DNA from: Phyllobacterium myrsinacearum | GTDB lineage: Bacteria; Pseudomonadota; Alphaproteobacteria; Rhizobiales; Rhizobiaceae | Direction: 5' to 3' | Assembly (NCBI RefSeq): GCF_002980555.1 | Contig: NZ_PVBT01000004.1 | Span: forward strand, 310,001-374,000 | Length of the DNA: 64,000 bases | Shown here: one piece after another, positions 8,749-17,001 of the stretch | Layout: each line of letters begins with the position of its first letter | How positions within the stretch are numbered: position 1 is the first letter of the stretch | Notes under the pieces: generated by a model | The model's input: the letters and a program-made list of their open reading frames with translations, nothing else | Told to the model about the DNA's origin: nothing | Databases searched by the model: none | Program-made: the position numbers and the translations under genes

Positions 8749-9842
8749 AAGTCGCAGACCGTCACTATCACACCATCTGGCTCAATAATGATCGTCGCTC
8801 GGTCGATATTATCGATCAGCGCTGGCTGCCTCACGAATTCAAAGTGGTGACGCTGAAAACGGTCGATGATATCGCCATTGCCATCCGCGATATGTGGGTG
8901 CGCGGCGCACCGTTGATCGGGGTGACGGCTGCCTATGGCGTTGCGATCGCCATGGCGGATGATCCTTCCGATGCCGCGCTGCACGATGTCTGGGACAAGC
9001 TGCATGAAACCCGGCCAACGGCGATCAATCTTCGCTGGGCGCTCGATACGATGCGCCAGTATCTGCTGCCGCTACCGCAGAAGGACCGCATGGCGGCCGC
9101 CTATCGCCGGGCGGCTGACATTGCCGAGGAAGACGTACAGCTCAATCGTCAGATCGGCCTGCACGGCCTCGAAATCATTCGCGATATTGCCGCAAGGAAA
9201 AAGCCGGGCGAGCCGGTCAATATTCTCACCCATTGCAATGCAGGCTGGCTCGCAACCGTCGATTACGGCACTGCAACCGCTCCTATCTATGTTGCGGCGG
9301 AGGAGGGGATCAACGTTCATGTCTATGTTGACGAGACACGTCCGCGCAACCAGGGCGCGCAACTGACGGCATGGGAGTTGAACGGACACGGTGTGCCGCA
9401 TACGCTGATCGTCGACAATGCAGGTGGACATTTGATGCAGCATGGTCAGGTGGACATGGTTATTGTCGGCACCGACCGGACGACGGCCAACGGCGATGTG
9501 TGCAACAAGATCGGCACCTATCTGAAGGCCCTGGCAGCCAAGGACAACAATGTTCCCTTCTATGTGGCCTTGCCTTCTCCGACCATTGATTGGACTGTTC
9601 ATGACGGGATCAGCGAGATTCCGATCGAAGAACGCGCCGGTGCGGAAGTGTCCCATGTGCAGGGGCTGGCAGCCGACGGTAAAATCGCCTCCGTACAGAT
9701 TTCACCGACGGGCAGCCCGACCGCCAATCCGGCTTTCGATGTGACCCCGGCACGTCTCATAACCGGGCTGATTACCGAACGGGGCGTTGCCCAAGCCTCG
9801 GCGGAAGGTCTAAGCGCCTTGTTTCCGCAGAGCAGGCGGTGA
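8745..9842 (+). CDS. mtnA: S-methyl-5-thioribose-1-phosphate isomerase family protein
   Basis: The 365-residue protein is of the eIF2B-related MtnA family. The two catalytic residues are recognisable: Cys164 in [11 protein letters not shown] and Asp244 in [19 protein letters not shown]. MtnA-type enzymes convert the aldose-1-phosphate made by MtnK into the 1-phosphoketose, and relatives (DrdI) act on 5-deoxyribose-1-phosphate. The GTG start lies within the kinase stop in a GTGA overlap. Downstream on the same strand is a class II aldolase rather than the dehydratase MtnB, which points to aldol cleavage of the product. Confidence 0.9.
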   Translation: MKVADRHYHTIWLNNDRRSVDIIDQRWLPHEFKVVTLKTVDDIAIAIRDMWVRGAPLIGVTAAYGVAIAMADDPSDAALHDVWDKLHETRPTAINLRWALDTMRQYLLPLPQKDRMAAAYRRAADIAEEDVQLNRQIGLHGLEIIRDIAARKKPGEPVNILTHCNAGWLATVDYGTATAPIYVAAEEGINVHVYVDETRPRNQGAQLTAWELNGHGVPHTLIVDNAGGHLMQHGQVDMVIVGTDRTTANGDVCNKIGTYLKALAAKDNNVPFYVALPSPTIDWTVHDGISEIPIEERAGAEVSHVQGLAADGKIASVQISPTGSPTANPAFDVTPARLITGLITERGVAQASAEGLSALFPQSRR

Positions 9843-9883
9843 TAAATCCGTCGAGGGACCCTGAGCAGCGGGAAGATGCGTGA

Positions 9884-10546
9884 ATGACCACACCAGTACA
9901 AGATACCATCGACCTTCGCCGGGAAATGGTGGCGACGTGCCGCTCAATGAACTCGAGCGGCATCAATCAGGGAACGTCGGGAAATCTCTCCGTGCGCACG
10001 GAACGCGGATTTCTGGTGACACCGTCGTCCTTGCCCTATGAGACCATGCAGCCGGACGATCTCGTCGAGATGCATTTCGATGGCAGTTATGTGGGCCGGC
10101 CGCCATCGTCCGAATGGCGCTTTCACCGGGACATCCTGCAGAAGCGTTCCGATATCAATGTCGTTCTGCATTGTCACTCGGTCTATGCGACAACGCTCGC
10201 GTGCCATAACAAGGCAATCCCGAGTTTCCATTACATGACCGGAATTGCCGGGGGAACGACGATCCGCTGCGCCCCCTATGCCACCTTTGGAACCCAGGCG
10301 CTGTCCGACAATGCGATCGTCGCGCTGGAGGACAGACTGGCGTGCCTGCTCAGCCAGCATGGTCAGATATCGCTGGGTGTTACGCTTGAATCCGCCCTTT
10401 GGCTTGCCATCGAAGTCGAAACCCTGTCGCGCATCTATGTCCAGGCGCTCACTTTGGGCGAACCGCCGATCCTGTCAGACGAGGAGATGGAGCGTGTCAT
10501 CACCCAGATGCGTCAGATAAAATACAGCATGAGCCAGCAGGCCTGA
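9884..10546 (+). CDS. Class II aldolase/adducin family protein (putative 5-deoxyribulose-1-phosphate aldolase)
   Basis: At 220 residues it has the length and motifs of FucA/Ald2/DrdA-type zinc aldolases: Glu77 (PSSEWRFH), the zinc pair His96/His98 (LHCHSVYAT) and a third histidine, His159 (SQHGQISLG). Placed last in the kinase-isomerase operon, it should split the 1-phosphoketose into DHAP and a short aldehyde (acetaldehyde from deoxyribose, methylthioacetaldehyde from methylthioribose). MtnB dehydratases share the fold, but the missing rest of methionine salvage makes aldolase more likely. It is the second class II aldolase of the locus besides the fusion at 1541. Confidence 0.8.
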   Translation: MTTPVQDTIDLRREMVATCRSMNSSGINQGTSGNLSVRTERGFLVTPSSLPYETMQPDDLVEMHFDGSYVGRPPSSEWRFHRDILQKRSDINVVLHCHSVYATTLACHNKAIPSFHYMTGIAGGTTIRCAPYATFGTQALSDNAIVALEDRLACLLSQHGQISLGVTLESALWLAIEVETLSRIYVQALTLGEPPILSDEEMERVITQMRQIKYSMSQQA

Positions 10547-10562
10547 GCCTCTTTACGGGATT

Positions 10563-12119
10563 CTACTGGCTCTTTGTCATGTCGAGTGCACTGGTCAGGT
10601 CGCCCAACGGCGGCTGATTGTAGGAGGCCACCGCATCATCACGAACCGTGATCCCGTGTAATGTCGGCAGTTCGAAACGCTTGGTCAGGAAGCGTAGAAT
10701 CGAGGTTGTATCCATTGGCGTGTGATCAACGAAACCACGGCGGGCGAACGGCGAGACAATGATGGCCGGGATCCGGCTGCCCGGTCCCCAGCGGTCGCCT
10801 TTCGGCGGTGCGGCGTGGTCCCATATGCCGCCATTTTCATCATAGGTGACGATGACCAGCATGTGCGGCCATTGCGGGCTTTTTTCCAGATGAGCGATGA
10901 TATCGGCAATGTGCGCATCGCCCGCCTCGATATCCGCATAGCCGGAGTGTTCGTTCAAATCACCCTGCGGTTTGTAGAAGGCAACTTGCGGCAGTGTGCC
11001 CGTATCGATTGCCTTGATGAATTGGGAACCGGCCAGGCCGCCATCGAGCAGATGCTCGGTGCGTGCCGCTGTCCCCGGCGCAAAATTCGCGTAATAGTTG
11101 AACGGCTGATGATGGTACTGAAAATTGGGAACCGGCGTTTTATTGCCGTGGTCCAGCACATCCTGCCACGCGCCACCATACCAGGCCCAGCTGATATGCT
11201 TCAGGCTGAGCATATCGCCGATGGTCGGTTCGGTCTGCGGCGGGAGGGTTGTCGGGTTTGCAGGGTCCGCGGTCGCCGCATCGGCATTCTTTGCAGGCGT
11301 ATTGCCGCTCGGTTGATAGGGCGGTTGCATGGTGTTGACGGCGTAGAAGTCCGGGGTGAGATTGCCATCGCCGGCAAATTTGGGGATGCCGTCAATCGCG
11401 GATTTGGGCGAATTGGCAGCGAGCGTCAATGAGACCCCATCCGGGTCCACCACCGCGACCGATGGTTTCGCCGGGCTGGTGTCGGCATGGGCGTAATAGG
11501 GCGCGCAAGCGCATATCAGCCATTGGTGATTGAAGAACGAGCCGCCAAAGCCGCCCATGAAAAATTCATCGGCGAGCGTATATTTTTGCGCGACCTTCCA
11601 CATCGCCGTCTTCGAGCCGTCCCAAAGCCCCATGACCATCGCGCCGGAATCGGCATAGGCGACGAACTTGTCGTTCTTGCCGCCATCGATCTGCATCTGG
11701 TTCTGATAGAACCGGTGCCACAAATCGTGGGTGATTGTGCCGAGGGGGAGGTTGAACCCCTGGGGATCGTCGACCCGGTAGGGGTGATTTGCCAGATGCT
11801 CGGTTTCTGCCTGCGTGACCGGTGGTGTAACGCCCTTTGCGGTCAATCCGCCCCAAACAGGCGGCAATTCGCGCAAGGGGGTATTGTCGCGGTCAAGCTG
11901 GATAAGCGCTGCATCCGAAACCCCTTGCAGGCCATCTGCTCCGGGGAAACTGCCATAAAGATTATCAAAGCTGCGGTTTTCTGCGTAGATCACCACCACT
12001 GTGTCGATCAGGTTCAGAGCGTTGGGATGACGATCATTGTAGCCGGCCGCCAACGCGGGAGAGAGCCCGCCAATGGCGGCACCGATCACCGAAGCGGTCG
12101 CAATCATATTTATCCGCAT
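10563..12119 (-). CDS. Secreted phosphoesterase family protein (phospholipase C/acid phosphatase type)
   Basis: The 518-residue protein has a Sec-type signal peptide (about residues 1-24, ending SPALA) and the phosphoesterase-family start VVVIYAENRSFDNLYG, in which the Asn is typical of the metal site. Later motifs include FNHQWLICACAP and a C-terminal VTYDENGGIWDH. These are features of the AcpA/PlcC family of periplasmic or secreted acid phosphatases and phospholipases C. The ATG at 12119 is chosen because it begins the signal peptide and follows AAGGAG; the frame is open much further upstream. It is divergent from a di-haem peroxidase-like gene. The exact substrate is not predictable. Confidence 0.85.
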   Translation of the reverse strand: MRINMIATASVIGAAIGGLSPALAAGYNDRHPNALNLIDTVVVIYAENRSFDNLYGSFPGADGLQGVSDAALIQLDRDNTPLRELPPVWGGLTAKGVTPPVTQAETEHLANHPYRVDDPQGFNLPLGTITHDLWHRFYQNQMQIDGGKNDKFVAYADSGAMVMGLWDGSKTAMWKVAQKYTLADEFFMGGFGGSFFNHQWLICACAPYYAHADTSPAKPSVAVVDPDGVSLTLAANSPKSAIDGIPKFAGDGNLTPDFYAVNTMQPPYQPSGNTPAKNADAATADPANPTTLPPQTEPTIGDMLSLKHISWAWYGGAWQDVLDHGNKTPVPNFQYHHQPFNYYANFAPGTAARTEHLLDGGLAGSQFIKAIDTGTLPQVAFYKPQGDLNEHSGYADIEAGDAHIADIIAHLEKSPQWPHMLVIVTYDENGGIWDHAAPPKGDRWGPGSRIPAIIVSPFARRGFVDHTPMDTTSILRFLTKRFELPTLHGITVRDDAVASYNQPPLGDLTSALDMTKSQ

Positions 12120-12264
12120 GCTGGCAGTCTCCTTGTCGGCTATATGTTGATAACTTTTCAAGTTTACTCCACCATATCCCCAAGCCGTCCAAACGTGCCC
12201 GGGGATCTGACGGAGGAAGCTAATCATAAAGCCTCTTGGATACACAAGCACAAAGCACCGGACG

Positions 12265-13500
12265 GTGATCCTTTGCATCGTCGCGACGATTGGCGCTGCC
12301 GCGGCAGCGCACAGTGCGGTTACGGAACGTTCAGGCAGAGCTGCGCCGGAACCATCGCGCGCGCAGGTGCGCCAGCAGGTGAAAGCGCTCGGAGCGCTCG
12401 GTCAGGCCTTGTTTTTCGATCCTGCCTTGTCAGGCTCCGGCAAGCTCTCCTGTGCGTCCTGCCATGATCCGGCCCACGGCTTTGCCGCCGCCAGTGACCT
12501 TGCCGTTCAGCTTGGCGGCGGCGATCTGCAGCAGCCTGGGGTGAGGGCGGTGCCATCGCTCAAATATTTGCAGGCTGTCCCGCCGTTCACCGAACACTTT
12601 TTTGAATCGGAAGATGATGCGGACGAAAGCATCGACAATGGCCCGACCGGCGGGCTGACATGGGATGGCCGGGTCGATCGCGGCCAGCAACAAGCCAAAA
12701 TACCGCTGTTTTCCGATTTTGAAATGGGTAACAAAAGCGATGAGGACATTGCCCGGCGGCTGATCGCAGCAGACTACGGTGCCCGGATTGCCGCCATCGC
12801 CGGTGTACAAGGCACGCCGGACACATCTGTGCTGGTCAATACCGCCCTCAAGGCGCTGGAGGTGTTCGAACAGGATTACGGCACCTTTTACCCCTATACG
12901 AGCAAGTACGATGCGGTGCTCGCCGGAAAAGCCGTGCTGACCCCGCAGGAAGCCCGGGGCTTGGACCTCTTCAATGCACCCGCTAAGGGCAATTGCGCAT
13001 CATGCCATGTAAGCCAGCGCGGCAATGACGGAACACCGCCGCAATTCACCGATTACGGTTTGATTGCCTTGGGTGCGCCGCGCAATCCCGAGATCCCAGC
13101 AAACAAGGATTCTCACTACGTCGATCTGGGCCTTTGTGGCCCGTTGCGGACGGACTTCCTGAATCGCACAGACTATTGCGGTCTTTTCCGCACGCCCACA
13201 CTGCGCAATGTGGCACTTCGAAAGACATTCTTTCACAACGGCGTCTTTCACTCCCTGCAGCAAGCCGTGGAATTTTATGTCGAGCGGGAAACCAGACCAG
13301 AGCGTTGGTATTCGCACAAGCCTGATGGCAGCGTTGATAAATATGATGACCTGCCACAGGCCGCCAAAGCCAATGTGAACATGGACCCGCCCTTCGACCG
13401 GCATGCCGGGGAAGCACCGGCTCTCACGCCTGACGAGATCCAGGATGTCATCAGCTTTCTCGGTACGCTGACCGACGGTTACAGCCAGCCCGAACAATAA
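12265..13500 (+). CDS. Di-haem cytochrome c peroxidase/MauG-family protein
   Basis: Two c-type haem sites are present, CASCH at Cys63-His67 and CASCH at Cys244-His248, as in bacterial cytochrome c peroxidase and MauG. The segment FRTPTLRNVALRKTFFHNG is also family-typical. It should act in the periplasm. The 411 residues start at a GTG at 12265 with no ribosome-binding site. The reading frame continues upstream into a better signal sequence (positively charged KHRT before the hydrophobic run) and GGAGGA at 12213-12218, but the only codons at the right distance are ATC (12223) and ATA (12226). The true start is therefore doubtful. Confidence 0.8.
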   Translation: MILCIVATIGAAAAAHSAVTERSGRAAPEPSRAQVRQQVKALGALGQALFFDPALSGSGKLSCASCHDPAHGFAAASDLAVQLGGGDLQQPGVRAVPSLKYLQAVPPFTEHFFESEDDADESIDNGPTGGLTWDGRVDRGQQQAKIPLFSDFEMGNKSDEDIARRLIAADYGARIAAIAGVQGTPDTSVLVNTALKALEVFEQDYGTFYPYTSKYDAVLAGKAVLTPQEARGLDLFNAPAKGNCASCHVSQRGNDGTPPQFTDYGLIALGAPRNPEIPANKDSHYVDLGLCGPLRTDFLNRTDYCGLFRTPTLRNVALRKTFFHNGVFHSLQQAVEFYVERETRPERWYSHKPDGSVDKYDDLPQAAKANVNMDPPFDRHAGEAPALTPDEIQDVISFLGTLTDGYSQPEQ

Positions 13501-13543
13501 CGCTGCAGGCTGTCAGAGCCTTCTTCGTTTAAACCGCAAAGCT

Positions 13544-13747
13544 CTAGGATTGTCCTGGCAGGTCAAGCAGCCTTGCCACCTCGGCAGCTCCGTTGCCGGA
13601 TGCGGACAGCACACCGCTGTCCTTCACATCGACAATAGACCCGTTGGCAAAGCTCAAAGACCAGCCGTCATTGCGGGCATTTCGGCGGCGATCGGTGAGT
13701 TCGATGCCAGACGCGGAGATCAGTGCAATGGCTTCATCGGCATCCAT
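13544..13747 (-). CDS. Small conserved-looking hypothetical protein
   Basis: A 67-residue protein with no signal peptide or membrane segment. ATG at 13747 is preceded by a GGAG-like site. The composition (DGWSLSFANGSIVDVKDSG) looks like a genuine small beta-rich protein rather than a shadow, and nothing else plausible occupies this interval. Function unknown; it stands alone between the peroxidase-like gene and the flavoprotein gene. Confidence 0.5.
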   Translation of the reverse strand: MDADEAIALISASGIELTDRRRNARNDGWSLSFANGSIVDVKDSGVLSASGNGAAEVARLLDLPGQS

Positions 13748-13853
13748 GATCGTCGCTCCATCTTAGCGGTTTCCTCATCTTAGTTGAGTCTGCGCGCGCA
13801 GCCGAGTCAAGCGGAAACCGGCGCAGTGTTGAGGCGCAATAAGCGTCCATCGT

Positions 13854-14753
13854 TTATGCTGCAAAGACGAGCGACTGATGTGCGCCAACCCCTGCTTTGA
13901 CACCAGCCGCTGCGGCCATCGTTGCATTGGCCATGGGGCTGGCAGCGTCGCCGGCCGCATAAACGCCCTTGACCGTTGTCTGCATCCAGTCGTCCACACG
14001 AATGAATGCGCCAAGCGGACCGTCATCGAAAGCACAGCCGAGCTGTTGCGCCAGCGGGCTGGCCATGCTGGTTTTGGGTGCGGTGAATACGGCGTCGACA
14101 GGTACAACCCTGCCATCAGCGAGCCTGACCGCCTCAAGCCGGGGCGCATTGCCCAGAAGCTCGGCAACCGGTGTCCGTTCGATCCGCACATTCCTCACCG
14201 CCAGATTGGAAAGCTGTTCCGCATCCGGCTCAAACGCATTTTGAGTGAAGTATGTGGTCGGCCCCCAATCCGATATCAGCAGTGCCTGGTGTGCCGACAT
14301 GGGTGTATTGGCAAGGACGCCCAGTGCCTGTCCGCCCACTTCATAACCGTGGCAATAGGGGCAGTGAAGAACCGATTGCCCCCATCGTTCCGGCAGGCCA
14401 GGGATTGCAGGCAGATCATCTTTCACGCCGGTTGCCAGAATGAGACGCATGGCCCGTTTTTCGCTGCCATCGGCCAGTGTAACGGCAAAATCGCCATCGG
14501 TTTTGCTGGCCGATACAGCCTCGCTGTCGATAAACTCCACTGTCGGGTAAAGGGAAAGCTGCCGCCGCGCGTCGCCAATGATATCTTGGGGCCGTCTGCC
14601 GTCCTGGCCCAGAAAGCCATGCGATGCGTCGGCGAAGCGGTTTCGGGGCAAGCCCGCGTCGATCAGGAGCACGCGCCGGCGGGCGCGGGCAATCTGGATA
14701 GCGGCGGAAAGACCGGCAAAACTGCCGCCGATAACAATGGCATCATATGTCAT
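13854..14753 (-). CDS. Thioredoxin-reductase-like NAD(P)/FAD-dependent oxidoreductase
   Basis: The 299-residue flavoprotein has an N-terminal FAD-binding motif (YDAIVIGGSFAGLSAAI), a redox-active CPYC pair at Cys131/Cys134 and the C-terminal GVYAAGDAAS motif of thioredoxin reductases. The size fits the short TrxR-like family often found beside redox regulators. I use the ATG at 14753 after AAGGAGC; the frame is open upstream into the operator, which is unlikely to be coding. Its natural partner (thioredoxin or another disulfide protein) is unknown. It is divergent from an Rrf2 regulator across a perfect inverted repeat. Confidence 0.85.
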   Translation of the reverse strand: MTYDAIVIGGSFAGLSAAIQIARARRRVLLIDAGLPRNRFADASHGFLGQDGRRPQDIIGDARRQLSLYPTVEFIDSEAVSASKTDGDFAVTLADGSEKRAMRLILATGVKDDLPAIPGLPERWGQSVLHCPYCHGYEVGGQALGVLANTPMSAHQALLISDWGPTTYFTQNAFEPDAEQLSNLAVRNVRIERTPVAELLGNAPRLEAVRLADGRVVPVDAVFTAPKTSMASPLAQQLGCAFDDGPLGAFIRVDDWMQTTVKGVYAAGDAASPMANATMAAAAGVKAGVGAHQSLVFAA

Positions 14754-14826
14754 GGAAGCTCCTTCATTGCGGGAGGCAAGATATTTCCGATGCCGGGTCG
14801 CATCGGAACTGGTATTAAATAACAGC

Positions 14827-14868
14827 ATAAGTTACATGAAAATTGCCGTCAATAGTCATGTAACTTAT
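14827..14868. promoter_or_regulatory. 13-bp perfect inverted repeat operator between flavoprotein and Rrf2 genes
   Basis: ATAAGTTACATGA (14827-14839) and TCATGTAACTTAT (14856-14868) are perfect reverse complements, about 29 bp centre to centre, in the divergent intergenic region. Two dimers of the adjacent regulator on one DNA face is the simplest reading. Confidence 0.65.
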
Positions 14869-14911
14869 TCTATTACGTATCATTTACGTGTGCTATGCTT
14901 GGATGGGGAGA

Positions 14912-15373
14912 ATGATCAGTATGAGACATGACAGCCGCCTATCGAGAATGCTCCACGTTCTGATCCATATGGATCGGCACGACGGTTCGATCACATCGGA
15001 CAACATCGCAAAGATGCTGAACACCAATCCGGTTGTGGTGCGACGAACCATGGCGGGCTTAAGAAATGCCGGTTATGTCCGCTCCGACAAGGGACATGGC
15101 GGCGGCTGGATACTGGCGCGTCCGCTGGAGGAAATATCGCTGCTTGACGTGCACCAGGCACTGGGGCGCCCGGAAATGTTTGCAATCGGCATAGCCATCG
15201 ACCATCCGGATTGTCTCGTGGAGCAATCGGTCAATGCAGCTTTGACGGATGCCTTCGATGCCGCGGAACAAATGCTCCTGTCGCGTTTTGCCGAGGTGAC
15301 ACTGTCCGATATCGCGCGCGATTTCGACCTTCGATTCCGGAACTTGACCGAGAGGCCAGCACGAACGGTTTGA
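14912..15373 (+). CDS. Rrf2-family transcriptional regulator
   Basis: The 153-residue protein has an N-terminal winged helix (SRMLHVLIHM, ITSDNIAKMLNTNPVVVRRTMAGL, GHGGGWIL) typical of Rrf2. It lacks the three-cysteine cluster of iron-sulfur members such as IscR and NsrR; a single Cys sits in HPDCLVE. It therefore resembles the cysteine-oxidation or ligand-sensing members (YwnA/HypR-like). ATG 14912 follows GGGGAG; ATG 14921 is an alternative. It probably regulates the divergent thioredoxin-reductase-like gene through the inverted repeat between them. Confidence 0.85.
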   Translation: MISMRHDSRLSRMLHVLIHMDRHDGSITSDNIAKMLNTNPVVVRRTMAGLRNAGYVRSDKGHGGGWILARPLEEISLLDVHQALGRPEMFAIGIAIDHPDCLVEQSVNAALTDAFDAAEQMLLSRFAEVTLSDIARDFDLRFRNLTERPARTV

Positions 15374-15522
15374 TTGATCGAGGCGGCTTCAGGAGGCAAT
15401 GGCTTGCCCAATATCCGCTCGATCTCATGCAGGCTGCATGGGGATGCTGGCACTTGTGGCCATAGGCCATTTGTGCCAGAAGGCTATGAGTTCAGCGTCA
15501 CTTTGGAAAGTTATAGCCCGTT

Positions 15523-17001
15523 ATGGAATTGGCATATCGCGAATTGAATGGAGAGGTCACTCCGGAGAACGCCGGTGTCCAGTTGAAGCGGTATCCCATT
15601 GTCGTTGATCTGGATAAGACGCTTATCCTGACTGACACACTGCACGAACAAGTGGTTGCAGCTCTTTTCACGCAGCCAGCAACGCTTCTTCATGCGGCTC
15701 CCAGCATGCTGCGCGGCCGTGCTGCTTTGAAGGCTGCTTTGGCGTCAAAGGTCGACCTGGCATCAACGGTCCTGCCGCTTCGCGAAGATCTTGTGAAGTG
15801 GTTGCGCGAGCAAGCTGCCGCCGGCCGCGAAATTCATCTCTGTTCTGCGGCAAATCAGGCCGTGGTGGACAATATTTCGCGGCGTATCGGCATTTTTTCG
15901 AGCGCCATCGGCTCCGATACCGCAAATCTGAAGGGACGTGTGAAGGCGGAGCATCTGGCGCGTACATTCCCCGATGGCTTTGTCTATGTCGGCGACAGCA
16001 GGGCGGATTTGGCGGTGTGGAAACTGGCCGCAGGAATAGTCCTGGCAGGCGTTTCCACGGGCGTGGCAAAGGCAGCGCGTGAGCTGGGCAAGCCGATTGA
16101 AGCGGAGTTCAGCAACCATCCTCTGACTTTGAAGGATAGTCTCAAAGCCCTGCGCGTGCATCATTGGTCGAAGAACGCTCTGATTTTCGTTCCGCTCATT
16201 CTGGCGCATGCCTGGGGCGATATGGCCGTCCTTCGCGATACGGTTCTGGGTCTTTTCTGTCTCCTGGTCGTCACGTCTTCAACCTATCTTCTCAATGATC
16301 TGGCCGATCTCAGCGCCGATCGGCAGCATTGGTCGAAGCGCAACCGTGCGCTGGCAAGCGGACGGCTTCCGATTGCCGCCGGCCTGGCGATGGCCGGCAT
16401 CGGTCTCGTCGCGGCATTTGTCGGCTCTCTCCTGCTAACGCCTTATTTTACCCTCGCATTGGCAAGCTATCTGGTGCTGACACTGGCATACTCCTTTGGC
16501 CTCAAGCGCGTGCCTATCCTCGATACGCTGATCATCGGCATTTTGTTTACGACCCGTCTCATCATGGGGATCACGCTGCTCCGGCTGCCCGCATCCGCAT
16601 GGCTTTTGACCTTTTCAGTGTTCTTCTTCTTCTCTCTGGCGGTCGCCAAGCGCCACACTGAAATTATTCGCGCCGCCTCCACGGGGTCTCACAGCCTCGC
16701 CAGCCGGGGCTATATGCTTGAGGACGCACCGCTAACCCTGGCGTTTGGCATAGCTTCCGCCGTGGCGTCTTTGCTGGTCATGGTCCTGTTCATCGTTGAG
16801 GAGATGCTTCCGGGTTCGGTTTATTCTCATCCGAATCTGCTCGGTGGGATTCCCGTTTTCCTTGCGATCTGGGTTGGCCGGATTTGGCTGCTGGCGCATC
16901 GGGGGCGCATGAATGACGATCCGGTCAGTTTCGCTCTGCGCGACAAGCCCAGTGTCCTGCTCGGCTTTTTGGTCGCGGTGCTGTTCGTGGCCGCTCTATG
17001 A
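15523..17001 (+). CDS. HAD phosphatase-UbiA prenyltransferase fusion (putative polyprenyl-phosphate phosphoribosyltransferase/phosphatase)
   Basis: The 492-residue protein has two parts. Residues about 25-190 are a HAD phosphatase with the nucleophile motif DLDKT (Asp29, Asp31) and VGDSRADLAVW. Residues about 200-492 are a UbiA-type polytopic membrane domain with the polyprenyl-diphosphate/Mg motif NDLADLSAD from residue 258 and a second DTL motif after GLKRVPI. The mycobacterial relative Rv3806c transfers phosphoribose from PRPP to decaprenyl phosphate; the HAD part would remove the 5-phosphate. Stop and start overlap with the DprE1-like gene, so it is one operon. Family is firm; the PRPP reaction is inferred from context. 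Confidence 0.82.
   Translation: MELAYRELNGEVTPENAGVQLKRYPIVVDLDKTLILTDTLHEQVVAALFTQPATLLHAAPSMLRGRAALKAALASKVDLASTVLPLREDLVKWLREQAAAGREIHLCSAANQAVVDNISRRIGIFSSAIGSDTANLKGRVKAEHLARTFPDGFVYVGDSRADLAVWKLAAGIVLAGVSTGVAKAARELGKPIEAEFSNHPLTLKDSLKALRVHHWSKNALIFVPLILAHAWGDMAVLRDTVLGLFCLLVVTSSTYLLNDLADLSADRQHWSKRNRALASGRLPIAAGLAMAGIGLVAAFVGSLLLTPYFTLALASYLVLTLAYSFGLKRVPILDTLIIGILFTTRLIMGITLLRLPASAWLLTFSVFFFFSLAVAKRHTEIIRAASTGSHSLASRGYMLEDAPLTLAFGIASAVASLLVMVLFIVEEMLPGSVYSHPNLLGGIPVFLAIWVGRIWLLAHRGRMNDDPVSFALRDKPSVLLGFLVAVLFVAAL

Noticed and set aside
7486-10546. Complete classical methionine salvage pathway
   Set aside because: mtnB, mtnC/W/X, mtnD and a nucleosidase are missing; the third gene has aldolase-type context.
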